A stretch of DNA of 64,000 nucleotides from JBBDIJ01 sp040880485 (GTDB lineage: Bacteria; Bacteroidota; Rhodothermia; Balneolales; Balneolaceae): positions 119,740-183,739 of the forward strand of contig JBBDIJ010000002.1 in NCBI GenBank assembly GCA_040880485.1, in the 5' to 3' direction. Both the position numbers and the translations under genes were made by a program. Positions within the stretch are counted from its first letter, which is position 1. Each line of letters opens with the position of its first letter. A model generated the notes under the pieces. That model ran no database searches, had not been told where the DNA came from, and saw nothing but the letters and a program-made list of their open reading frames with translations. Positions 43,882 through 51,802 of this stretch are shown here, piece after piece.

Positions 43882-44532
43882 ATGCAATATCCAATTTTTC
43901 ACTCTGTAGTCAATAAAATACAAGCATCGTTGACGAAGAAAAAAGTGAATGTAACCCAGTTCAGAACCTGGGAAGAGACTCAGATTAATGCGACCGGTCT
44001 GGAGATCAAAATCGACCTTCCTACATCGGTCCGGTACCTGAAATCGGTATCGATCAACCTGGACTGGGATCGTTTCCGCGAAACGAAGCTGGCCAGACAG
44101 CTGGAGGGAATGTCGGCCCATCCGCTTCTCAAATCTCCCCATCTGCTGGATATGGATGTGAGTCCTGCCATAGATATCGAAGTGGTTTGGTATTTTGATG
44201 TGGATGTGTGCCAGCCAGAATCAACCAACGGAGAGAACAATTATAGAATTGAAGAGGCAGGGAAATGGATGGCCGAGGTGAGCAGAAAGGTGAACAAACT
44301 GCTCCACAAGGACGACATCATAACCCGTTGGCATATAGAAGTGGAGGGGGATGACAAGGGGAAGTTTCTTACTGCTATCAACCTGATCTCCTATTTTCAG
44401 TACCCTGTAGAGGAACCTGCCTCAATCAATCAGGTCCATCAATTCGTTGACGAGAAATTTCAGAAACTTCTCCTTAAGGTCAATCGTGTTGTCAGAATTG
44501 CAGACGAGACCGTGGAGGTGCCGGCCGCCTAG
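43882..44532 (+). CDS. Conserved hypothetical protein
   Basis: A 216-residue soluble protein without signal peptide or membrane segment and of no family I recognise. It alternates strands and helices; DMDVSPAIDIEVVWYFDVDVC and ITRWHIEVEGDDKGKFLTAINLISYFQY look like paired beta-hairpins, and the C-terminal QVHQFVDEKFQKLLLKVNR is helical. The start is uncertain: in-frame codons at 43843 (TTG), 43864 and 43882 (both ATG) are possible, none with a strong ribosome binding site. It is divergent from the NFACT gene and converges with the mS38-like microprotein. Confidence 0.6.
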   Translation: MQYPIFHSVVNKIQASLTKKKVNVTQFRTWEETQINATGLEIKIDLPTSVRYLKSVSINLDWDRFRETKLARQLEGMSAHPLLKSPHLLDMDVSPAIDIEVVWYFDVDVCQPESTNGENNYRIEEAGKWMAEVSRKVNKLLHKDDIITRWHIEVEGDDKGKFLTAINLISYFQYPVEEPASINQVHQFVDEKFQKLLLKVNRVVRIADETVEVPAA

Positions 44533-44559
44533 ACCGGAGCACCTCGCCTCGCCCGCTAC

Positions 44560-44652
44560 TTACTTCTTCTTCTTGTGGCGGTTCTTACGCAGACGTTTTT
44601 TTCTTTTGTGCTTGGCGATTTTCGATCTTTTTCTCTTCTTTCCGCTGGGCAT
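44560..44652 (-). CDS. AURKAIP1/COX24 (mS38/bS22-like) ribosomal microprotein
   Basis: A 30-residue, extremely basic protein that begins MPSGKKRKRSKIAKHKRKKR and ends in RHKKKK. The pattern matches the AURKAIP1/COX24 domain, known in mitochondria as small-subunit protein mS38 and in Bacteroidota as short stand-alone genes. It would sit on the small ribosomal subunit near the decoding region; this is by homology. It lies 27 bases from the convergent neighbour and is too short for most gene callers. Confidence 0.85.
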   Translation of the reverse strand: MPSGKKRKRSKIAKHKRKKRLRKNRHKKKK

Positions 44653-44775
44653 ATCAAATTCGATTGTTGGGGTTGCGGGTTTGGGAGTCGGGCCACGGTT
44701 CTCTTGTGAATTTATTCACGGACGTTCCGGCCGACAGCCCCGGCCGTATCCATTCCGGATCCGGGTGCTCAATCG

Positions 44776-44843
44776 AGGAAATATACAAAAAATTTCCTGT
44801 AACCCGGAAGTTGAGAGCTAAAATACTTATTATTGTAAGCTCT
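44776..44843 (+). promoter_or_regulatory. Two inverted repeats upstream of lysC
   Basis: AGGAAAT (44776-44782) and ATTTCCT (44792-44798) form a perfect 7-bp repeat with a 9-base spacer. AGAGCT (44814-44819) and AGCTCT (44838-44843) form a 6-bp repeat with an 18-base spacer. Both lie in the AT-rich 240-base gap between the microprotein and lysC and are candidates for operators or leader structures of the lysC-dap operon. Confidence 0.3.
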
Positions 44844-44894
44844 GTAGAAAGCGGGAATTCTGAAGTGTAGAAGAAGAAAAAGCACAGGACGGAA

Positions 44895-46274
44895 TTGAAG
44901 AAAGTAGCAAAATTTGGCGGCACCAGCATGGCAGATTCAGCAGCTATGCGTCGTTCGGCAGCCATCGTAGCCGGCGATCCGGAAAAACGTCTAATCGTTG
45001 TGAGCGCCACGTCCGGAACGACGAACAGCCTTACAGCTCTGATCGATTCTTCCGACCATGACGAAAGACAGAAGATTTTGGGAGAGTTGATCGAGAGGCA
45101 CCTTGCCATACTCGGCGATCTGAAAGATCCGGGCTTTGTGAAAGAGAGCGTAGAGGAAGTATTGGCCCAGCTCAAGGAGGTGGTGGCCGGGAAGGATGAG
45201 GATAGTTTTACCCGGGCCGAAATGGACGAGTGTTTCTCTTTCGGTGAGAGGCTCTCGTCGCTGCTTTTTACAGGTGTTCTGCGTGAAGCAGGAGTTCAAA
45301 ATGTCCAGTGGTTTGACGTTAGGGATGTAATGATAACCGACAGTCAGTTTGGCCATGCAGAGCCGCAGACGGCCGATATCCGGCGTCAGGCAGAGGAGAA
45401 ACTGACTCCCCGTATTAAAACAGAACGATTTGTTACTCAGGGTTTTATAGGGCGTGACAGGAGTGGCGCGACCACCACACTGGGGCGCGGGGGTAGCGAC
45501 TACTCCGCAGCTCTGTTGGCAGAGGCTCTGGATGCAGATGTGCTGGAGATCTGGACGGATGTGACAGCCGTCTATACCACGGACCCCCGAATGGTTCCCG
45601 ATGCCAGACCCATTACAGAGATCAGCTTTAGTGAGGCGGCAGAACTTTCAGTATTCGGGGCAAAAGTACTCCATCCAGCCACTCTGAAGCCTGCTATACG
45701 TAAAAAAATCCGGGTCTATGTGGGCTCCAGTATGGAACCCGATCAACCCGGCACCTGGATCGTTAAAGAGACGAGAGAAACTCCACCGATCCGGGCCATT
45801 TCGGTTCGCAGAGATCAGACCCTGCTTACCATTCACAGTCTGGAAATGTTGCACCGGCATGGTTTTTTGGCCCGTCTCTTTCAGATTCTGGCCGATCATC
45901 AGTTAAGTGTCGATCTGGTAACCACAAGTGAAGTGAGTGTTTCACTTACTCTCGACACCAACGTACAGGGGGTCCACTATCGTCAGTTTTCCGATGAACT
46001 GCTTCGTGATCTGAGAAAAATAGCAGAGGTGGGAATGGAAAAAGGACTCTCACTGGTTGCGCTTGTGGGCAACAATCTGGATAAAACGGCAGGTGTGAGC
46101 GGCCCGCTATTTAATATGCTTCAGGATATCAATATCCGCCTGATCTGTCATGGGGCAAGTTCACATAACCTCTGTTTTCTGGTACGTGAAGAGGAGGTAG
46201 AGAGTGTGGTTCGCAAGCTTCACGACCGGTTCATCACGAAAGCACCAGGGCGGTCGGTGCGGGAGACAGGATGA
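44895..46274 (+). CDS. lysC: Aspartate kinase
   Basis: Phosphorylates aspartate, the first step towards lysine, diaminopimelate, threonine and methionine. The N-terminal KFGGTSMA (residues 6-13) and the FTRAEMDECFSFGERLSS, TTTLGRGGSDYSAALLAEAL and DVTAVYTTDPR segments are diagnostic. The C-terminal part (about 300-450) holds two ACT domains, so feedback control by lysine or threonine is likely. At 459 residues it is monofunctional, without a homoserine dehydrogenase domain. It starts with TTG at 44895 behind AGGACGG. The stop overlaps dapB in ATGA. Confidence 0.95.
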   Translation: MKKVAKFGGTSMADSAAMRRSAAIVAGDPEKRLIVVSATSGTTNSLTALIDSSDHDERQKILGELIERHLAILGDLKDPGFVKESVEEVLAQLKEVVAGKDEDSFTRAEMDECFSFGERLSSLLFTGVLREAGVQNVQWFDVRDVMITDSQFGHAEPQTADIRRQAEEKLTPRIKTERFVTQGFIGRDRSGATTTLGRGGSDYSAALLAEALDADVLEIWTDVTAVYTTDPRMVPDARPITEISFSEAAELSVFGAKVLHPATLKPAIRKKIRVYVGSSMEPDQPGTWIVKETRETPPIRAISVRRDQTLLTIHSLEMLHRHGFLARLFQILADHQLSVDLVTTSEVSVSLTLDTNVQGVHYRQFSDELLRDLRKIAEVGMEKGLSLVALVGNNLDKTAGVSGPLFNMLQDINIRLICHGASSHNLCFLVREEEVESVVRKLHDRFITKAPGRSVRETG

Positions 46275-46951
46275 AGGCAGGGGTGATTGGAACAGGAAAG
46301 ACGGGTGGTGAGGTAGCGCGCCTGCTCGGAGCTGAGCTGTATGACGCCTGGGACGAACATAATCCACCTGATTCAGCCGGTCTTGCGGAGGCTGATGTAA
46401 TTATTGTTTTTGTGCCGGGTAACGCTGCAGAAGAGGTCCTGGAGAAGGTCCTGGAGTCGGGAACACCAGCGGTGTGGGGAACCACAGGATATCGCTGGCC
46501 GGAGAATCTTGCCGATCGGGTTAAACAAGCCGACAGCCGCTGGATCATCGCCTCCAACTTCAGCCTCGGAATGAACCTGATGCGGCGCTGCCTGGAGATT
46601 TTGGGGAGGGGCGTGGAATTGTTGAATAGCCCGGAACTCCATATTCACGAAGTGCACCACATTCATAAAAAGGATGCTCCGAGCGGAACGGCTCTCTCCT
46701 GGAGAGAGTGGCTCAATCTGGAGGGAGTGAAGATCTCTTCGAGCCGCGAAGGGGATGTAAAGGGTATTCATACTCTCCATATAAAGACAGAATCGGAGTC
46801 TCTGTGGTTCAAGCATGAAGCGCACAGCAGGGCTGTTTTCGCCGAAGGGGCTATCTGGGCGGCCCGCTATCTGATTGGGCACGGTGAGATCAGTCCGGGA
46901 CTCTACTCTTTCGAGTCCATTGTAGATCAGGCTTTCAGGGAGAATTCATGA
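46271..46951 (+). CDS. dapB: 4-hydroxy-tetrahydrodipicolinate reductase
   Basis: NAD(P)H-dependent reductase of the diaminopimelate/lysine pathway. The nucleotide-binding GVIGTGKTGGEV is at residues 4-15, and the active-site motif HHIHKKDAPSGT at 129-140 (His129/His130, Lys133) is intact. At 226 residues it is shorter than the 270 of E. coli DapB; the N-terminal domain is trimmed. ATGA overlaps with both lysC and dapA show coupling. Confidence 0.93.
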   Translation: MKAGVIGTGKTGGEVARLLGAELYDAWDEHNPPDSAGLAEADVIIVFVPGNAAEEVLEKVLESGTPAVWGTTGYRWPENLADRVKQADSRWIIASNFSLGMNLMRRCLEILGRGVELLNSPELHIHEVHHIHKKDAPSGTALSWREWLNLEGVKISSSREGDVKGIHTLHIKTESESLWFKHEAHSRAVFAEGAIWAARYLIGHGEISPGLYSFESIVDQAFRENS

Positions 46952-47877
46952 GCAATACAGAACCTATGTTTGATGTGAAGAGTGACGAACACGTCCCGCT
47001 GTGGACTGCACTGGTAACACCTATGTTGCAGAACGGGAAGATCGATCTGGAAAACCTGGAGAACTTAATCCGGCGACAGGAGAGTTCCGGAAACGGTGTA
47101 CTGCTCATCGGAAGTACAGGGGAGGGGCTTGCCCTGTCGGATCGTGAGAAGAGGCAGGTGGTGGAGATTGCTGCCGGGCTGAACCCCACGGTTCCTCTGA
47201 TGGCCGGGGTGGGGGGGTACAATCTGGAGGCTCAGAAAGAGTGGGTACGCTTTGGTAACCAACTTGAGATCGACGCTTTTCTGATGGTGGCACCTCTCTA
47301 CTCGAAACCGGGGCCAGTCGGGCAAAAATTGTGGTTTGAAGCTCTGCTCGATGTAGCGGAAAAACCCTGTATGATCTATAATATTCCGAGTCGGACCGGA
47401 GTGCGGATTCCGCCGGATGTATTTGCCGGCCTTGACGGGCACCCCAGATTTTGCAGTATCAAGGAGGCGAGCGGAAGCGTTCAGGAGTATCAGGCGATTC
47501 GTGAAGCGGTACCGGACGTGCCGCTCTACAGTGGAGATGACGGATTGCTGCCCTTTTTCGCTGCATCGGGGTGTAGTGGCCTGGTATCAGTGGCTTCCAA
47601 TGTTTGGCCTGAGGCGACCCGGCTCTATGTGGATCGCTGTCTGAAAAGGGATGCAGGGGATATTGTCCCACTTTGGCGGCGCGCTTCGACGGCACTTTTT
47701 TCGGCGCCCAACCCCATTCCTGCCAAGCATCTGCTCTTCGAAAAAGGGTGGATTTCCAGCGATACCCTTCGGCCTCCGCTCACGAGCGAAGATCTTTCCA
47801 GAGACGACTCTTTGAAGTCCGTCGACAGGGAGATCGAAAATTGGCTGACTTCGGTGCGGGAAGATTTACGTCATTAA
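46948..47877 (+). CDS. dapA: 4-hydroxy-tetrahydrodipicolinate synthase
   Basis: Condenses aspartate semialdehyde with pyruvate. Motifs are GSTGEGLAL near the N-terminus, Tyr144 in MIYNIPSRTG, and the Schiff-base Lys172 in SIKEASG. The N-terminus is about 11 residues longer than in E. coli DapA, and both active-site residues are shifted by that amount. Length is 309 residues. It follows dapB with an ATGA overlap and is 18 bases before dapD. Confidence 0.95.
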   Translation: MSNTEPMFDVKSDEHVPLWTALVTPMLQNGKIDLENLENLIRRQESSGNGVLLIGSTGEGLALSDREKRQVVEIAAGLNPTVPLMAGVGGYNLEAQKEWVRFGNQLEIDAFLMVAPLYSKPGPVGQKLWFEALLDVAEKPCMIYNIPSRTGVRIPPDVFAGLDGHPRFCSIKEASGSVQEYQAIREAVPDVPLYSGDDGLLPFFAASGCSGLVSVASNVWPEATRLYVDRCLKRDAGDIVPLWRRASTALFSAPNPIPAKHLLFEKGWISSDTLRPPLTSEDLSRDDSLKSVDREIENWLTSVREDLRH

Positions 47878-47895
47878 TAACCTGAAAGAAGCAAT

Positions 47896-48645
47896 ATGAT
47901 GGACTGGAAAGAGATTCTGGATCAACTGGAGGCCGGCACCATCCGGGCAGCGGAACCTGCAGGCGAAGGCTGGGAGGCGAACCGGAAAGTAAAAGAGGGG
48001 ATACTGGCCGCTTTCAAAGCGGGCGAAAATATTGCATTGGAGGGGCAGTGGGCCGGTTTTGTAGACAAACACAATCTACCTCCCCGGGGTTTTCAGCCGA
48101 AAGACGGTGTTCGACTCGTTCCAGGCGGCTCCTCTGTTCGCCGGGGCGCGTATGTGGCACCCGGGGTCATCATTATGCCACCGGCCTATATTAATACCGG
48201 AGCCTATGTGGATGAAGGGACCATGATAGACAGCCACGCCCTTGTCGGTTCCTGTGCGCAGATCGGCAAGCGTGTTCACCTTTCTGCAGGGGTGCAGATC
48301 GGAGGGGTTCTGGAACCTGTTGGGCAGAGCCCGGTAGTGGTGGAGGACGACTGTTTCATTGGAGCGGGAGCGGTGCTGGTAGAGGGGGTTCTGATCAAAA
48401 AGCGTGCGGTAATAGCTCCGGGCGTGACTCTCTCCCGTTCGGTTCCGGTATTTGACTGCGTGAACGAGAAGGTTCTGGGAAAAGGTGCCGTGATTCCCGA
48501 GGGAGCCATTGTTGTACCAGGTACCCGCCCTGTAAGAACTGACTGGAGCCGTCAGTATGAGCTCTCTGCAGCCTGTCCGCTGATTATCAAATACCGGGAC
48601 GCAGACAGTGACGCATCACTCGAACTGGAGGAGGCTCTCCGGTAG
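47896..48645 (+). CDS. dapD: Tetrahydrodipicolinate N-succinyltransferase
   Basis: Left-handed beta-helix acyltransferase with hexapeptide repeats in the middle (GAYVAPGVIIMPPAYINTGAY, GTMIDSHALVGSCAQIGKRV, GVQIGGVLEPVGQSPV) and the SAACPLIIKYRDA C-terminus. It commits the pathway to the succinylase branch of diaminopimelate synthesis. Length of 249 residues is slightly below the 274 of E. coli. dapC, dapE and dapF are not in the window. Confidence 0.93.
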   Translation: MMDWKEILDQLEAGTIRAAEPAGEGWEANRKVKEGILAAFKAGENIALEGQWAGFVDKHNLPPRGFQPKDGVRLVPGGSSVRRGAYVAPGVIIMPPAYINTGAYVDEGTMIDSHALVGSCAQIGKRVHLSAGVQIGGVLEPVGQSPVVVEDDCFIGAGAVLVEGVLIKKRAVIAPGVTLSRSVPVFDCVNEKVLGKGAVIPEGAIVVPGTRPVRTDWSRQYELSAACPLIIKYRDADSDASLELEEALR

Positions 48646-48712
48646 GGATCGGGGAAATTGTGTAAGGAAAGGCTGGGGAATCCTTCTTACATTCAGCACT
48701 GAACGTTACAAT

Positions 48713-48720
48713 TAAATTTG
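48713..48720 (+). promoter_or_regulatory. -7 element before ssb
   Basis: TAAATTTG matches TAnnTTTG exactly and ends 11 bases before the ssb ATG. No clear -33 element is visible. A very similar stretch, TTAATTTG followed by ATGACACC, lies before atpA (61328-61335). Confidence 0.3.
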
Positions 48721-48731
48721 ATGGTGACATT

Positions 48732-49181
48732 ATGAGTTCACTCAACAAGGCGATGATCATAGGGCGGCTGGGTCAGGATCCCGAAGTTCGCTATACACAA
48801 TCCAATACTGCAGTAGCAACATTGAATGTGGCGACCAACGAGCGCTTCAAGGATCGCAACGGAGAGTTTCAGGAGCGCACCGAGTGGCACCGTGTGGTGG
48901 CATGGGGGCGTCTTGCCGAGATCTGTCAGGAGTATCTGAAAAAGGGATCCCAGGTCTATATTGAAGGTCCCATCCAGACACGTGAGTGGGAAGACAAGGA
49001 GGGGCAGAAGCGCTATACGACCGAGATCAAAGCACTTACCATGACGATGCTGGACAGCAGAGGTGGCGGAGACCCCGGAGGGCCCTCCCGGACACCGGCC
49101 ACAAGCAGCAGCAAGCAGAGTGCCGGGCCGGCAGACCTGGATGACTCATTTGACGATATGGATGACGACCTGCCGTTTTAG
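48732..49181 (+). CDS. ssb: Single-stranded DNA-binding protein
   Basis: OB-fold protein that coats single-stranded DNA in replication and repair. The N-terminal MSSLNKAMIIGRLGQDPEVR, the ERTEWHRVVAWGRLAE core and the C-terminal acidic tip DDDLPF, which recruits partner proteins, are all present. A short Gly/Ser/Pro-rich linker separates core and tip. Length is 149 residues. It has its own 86-base upstream region after dapD. Confidence 0.96.
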   Translation: MSSLNKAMIIGRLGQDPEVRYTQSNTAVATLNVATNERFKDRNGEFQERTEWHRVVAWGRLAEICQEYLKKGSQVYIEGPIQTREWEDKEGQKRYTTEIKALTMTMLDSRGGGDPGGPSRTPATSSSKQSAGPADLDDSFDDMDDDLPF

Positions 49182-49317
49182 TCGGAAATCGGTGCCGGCA
49201 GGTTTCTCAACCGGTTTCGATTTCGCAATCTCCATTGAGCATGAAACTCCAATTGTATAGATTTCCGATAGAGGCGAGCCTGCTTCTGGAGGTGGACCGT
49301 GAACGAACTTCCTGTTA

Positions 49318-50715
49318 TTGGAAACCATAGACGAACCTTCCAGTCATACCACACTTCTCTTATTCCGGTCTATGACCGGGATTACCGAGGCGGCTGATCC
49401 GCTGACCCTGGGCACCGTAGCAATCTTCCTCGCCGTCATCTTGCTGGGATTGATTTTCAGTGCCCTCTATTCAGGATCGGAAGTAGCCTTCTTCTCCCTG
49501 GTGAACCAGATGGAAAAACTGGATAGGGATCAAAAAAAAGGGGGAAGAGATCTTCGCATTATCCGAATGCTGGAAAAGCCGAGACGGCTGCTGGGCACCA
49601 TACTGATCTGCAACACTTTTGCCAATGTGATTACATCGGTAACTGCAGCTGTATTGACCGGACGAATCGCACATCAGTCCGGGTTGCCTGAAACGGCTGT
49701 CTTCGCAATCGAAGTGATTGCCATCACTTTTATGATTCTGATTCTCAGCGAGATCACTCCGAAGATTGTTGCTATCAACAATCCCCTTCGTCTCTCGAGA
49801 AGGCTATCCGGATTTGTATACTTCCACTATGTAATGCTTCAGCCTGTGTCGAAGCTCATTGCAACGAGTGCCCAGTCGATTGAGCGTCTTTTACCCCGTC
49901 CAACCAATCGAATGACCAGTGATGATCTGAAAACGATGGCCGAGGTGAGTGAAAAGTCGGGCTCCATCCATGGGGATGAGAGGGAGATCATCGAAAATGT
50001 GATCGAGTTCGGCAATATTACAGTACGTGAGATCATGACATCAAGGGTGAATATTGTAGCGGTTTCGGTCGATCAATCTCTCAGAGAGGTGGTTAGCCTG
50101 ATCCGGGAGAAGGGGCTTTCGCGTATGCCGCTATTTGAAAATGACCTGGACAACATTCTCGGTGTCATTTATGCCAAGGACGTGCTTCCCTACATCAATT
50201 CCGACCTGGATGGCACGACGATCAACTGGCGATCTATCGCACGAAAAGCGCTCTTTATTCCTTCAACCAAGAAACTTGACGACCTTTTGCGCGACTTTCA
50301 GCATGAGAAGACTCACCTGGCTATGGTTGTGGATGAGTATGGCGGTACCGAAGGGCTGGTCACACTGGACGATATTCTGGAGGAGATTGTAGGTGATATC
50401 GGGGATGAGTATGACGAAAATGAGGAGAAGCTATTTACCCGTTTTAAAAATGGAGTCTTTATTTTTGATGCCAGGATAGACCTGGACGATATGGAGGAGA
50501 TCCTGGAGATGGAGGTGACCAGCGATGAGGATGAGTATGAAACTCTTGGCGGCCTGGTCTATCACCTGCTGGAGCGAATTCCAAACGTGGGTGAGAGGTT
50601 GATCTATCGTAATCTTGAACTAACGGTACACTCGGTGAGGAACAATAGGGTAAAAAAACTTCGTGTAAAGGTGATTCCGACCCGGACTCAATCTGTTGAA
50701 ACTGAATCGGAGTAG
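49318..50715 (+). CDS. CNNM/CorC family membrane protein (GldE-like)
   Basis: A 465-residue protein with an N-terminal DUF21 (CNNM) membrane domain of about four helices, two CBS domains (roughly 220-340) and a C-terminal CorC/HlyC transporter-associated domain (about 370-455). Relatives act in Mg2+/Co2+ transport; in gliding Bacteroidota the homologue is GldE. The start is TTG at 49318 because the first residues (METIDEPSSHTTLLLF) resemble GldE N-termini (MDPEP...); ATG 49372 is the alternative. No other gliding genes are in the window. Confidence 0.85.
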   Translation: METIDEPSSHTTLLLFRSMTGITEAADPLTLGTVAIFLAVILLGLIFSALYSGSEVAFFSLVNQMEKLDRDQKKGGRDLRIIRMLEKPRRLLGTILICNTFANVITSVTAAVLTGRIAHQSGLPETAVFAIEVIAITFMILILSEITPKIVAINNPLRLSRRLSGFVYFHYVMLQPVSKLIATSAQSIERLLPRPTNRMTSDDLKTMAEVSEKSGSIHGDEREIIENVIEFGNITVREIMTSRVNIVAVSVDQSLREVVSLIREKGLSRMPLFENDLDNILGVIYAKDVLPYINSDLDGTTINWRSIARKALFIPSTKKLDDLLRDFQHEKTHLAMVVDEYGGTEGLVTLDDILEEIVGDIGDEYDENEEKLFTRFKNGVFIFDARIDLDDMEEILEMEVTSDEDEYETLGGLVYHLLERIPNVGERLIYRNLELTVHSVRNNRVKKLRVKVIPTRTQSVETESE

Positions 50716-50718
50716 GCC

Positions 50719-51801
50719 ATGAGTGGAACCGGAAAAGGTTCGGTGCCTGAAATCCGTAAAGGGATCGATTTGACTCCCTGGAATACGATGTCCGTTAAAG
50801 CAGTAGCCGAAAGGTTTACTTCGGTTCAGAACAGTGAACAGCTACTGGCTCTTCACAGGAAAGGCGAGCTCAGGATAGGAGATCTTTTCGTGTTGGGAGG
50901 TGGGAGCAACGTTCTTTTTGCGGGACGGGTAGATCCTCTGGTATTAAAGGTGGAGATCGGTGGCCTGGAGCAGATAGAACTGGAGAATGGCGCGGTACAC
51001 CTTCGCGCAGGTGCAGGTGTAAACTGGCACTCACTTGTTACCCATGCTGTCCGGAGAGGGCTGGGTGGTATTGAAAATCTCGCTCTCATTCCCGGGACGG
51101 CAGGTGCCGCCCCTATTCAGAATATCGGCGCGTACGGTGTGGAGTTGGACGACCGGTTTGTCTCTCTGGAAGCACTGGACCTGGAGAGCGGCTCGATGTG
51201 CCGGTTTGAACGCTCTGACTGCAGGTTCGGCTATCGTGACAGCCTGTTCAAGCGTTCCGGGCGAGGCCGCTATGTGGTTACATCCATTACACTGCGGCTG
51301 GACAGAGAGCCCCATATCATCCGCAGAGGGTATCGTGCCCTTGATGATTGGCTGCAGGAGCAGAAGCTAGAGAATCCGGGAATTGAAGATATATATGATG
51401 CTGTAGTAGCGATTCGTTCTTCAAAATTGCCCGATCCGAAAGAGCTTGGAAATGCTGGCAGTTTTTTTAAAAACCCGATCCTTTCTGAAGCCGATTGGAG
51501 TGAACTTAAGGCACATTATGAGGATGTGCCCGGCTGGCCGGCCGGTGAGGGCCAGATCAAAGTACCTGCCGGATGGTTGATCGAAAAAGCGGGGTGGAAA
51601 GGCCGGAGGGAAGGCAGCGTGGGTACTTACAACAAGCAGGCTCTGGTAGTAGTGAACCATGGTGGAGCGACCGGGGAGGAAGTCCTGCAGTTTGCCAGCC
51701 GAATTCAGAACCATGTGCGCGAGAAGTTTGCGATTGATCTTGTACCGGAAGTCAATATCATTGGCAGCATGGCAGGCCAATCTGAACTGAAAACCTCTTG
51801 A
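50719..51801 (+). CDS. murB: UDP-N-acetylenolpyruvoylglucosamine reductase
   Basis: FAD enzyme that makes UDP-N-acetylmuramate for peptidoglycan. FAD-binding motifs are GGGSNVLF and ENLALIPGTAGAAPIQNIGAYG; the catalytic Ser248 is in GNAGSFFKNP and the Glu in VPEVNIIG. The longer 360-residue form is the type I (E. coli-like) MurB. It starts 3 bases after the CNNM gene and is followed 1 base later by the M48 lipoprotein. Confidence 0.96.
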   Translation: MSGTGKGSVPEIRKGIDLTPWNTMSVKAVAERFTSVQNSEQLLALHRKGELRIGDLFVLGGGSNVLFAGRVDPLVLKVEIGGLEQIELENGAVHLRAGAGVNWHSLVTHAVRRGLGGIENLALIPGTAGAAPIQNIGAYGVELDDRFVSLEALDLESGSMCRFERSDCRFGYRDSLFKRSGRGRYVVTSITLRLDREPHIIRRGYRALDDWLQEQKLENPGIEDIYDAVVAIRSSKLPDPKELGNAGSFFKNPILSEADWSELKAHYEDVPGWPAGEGQIKVPAGWLIEKAGWKGRREGSVGTYNKQALVVVNHGGATGEEVLQFASRIQNHVREKFAIDLVPEVNIIGSMAGQSELKTS

Positions 51802-51802
51802 T

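Noticed and set aside
44664..44870. 68-codon open frame upstream of lysC
   Set aside because: No ribosome binding site, overlaps the inverted repeats, and no similarity recognised.
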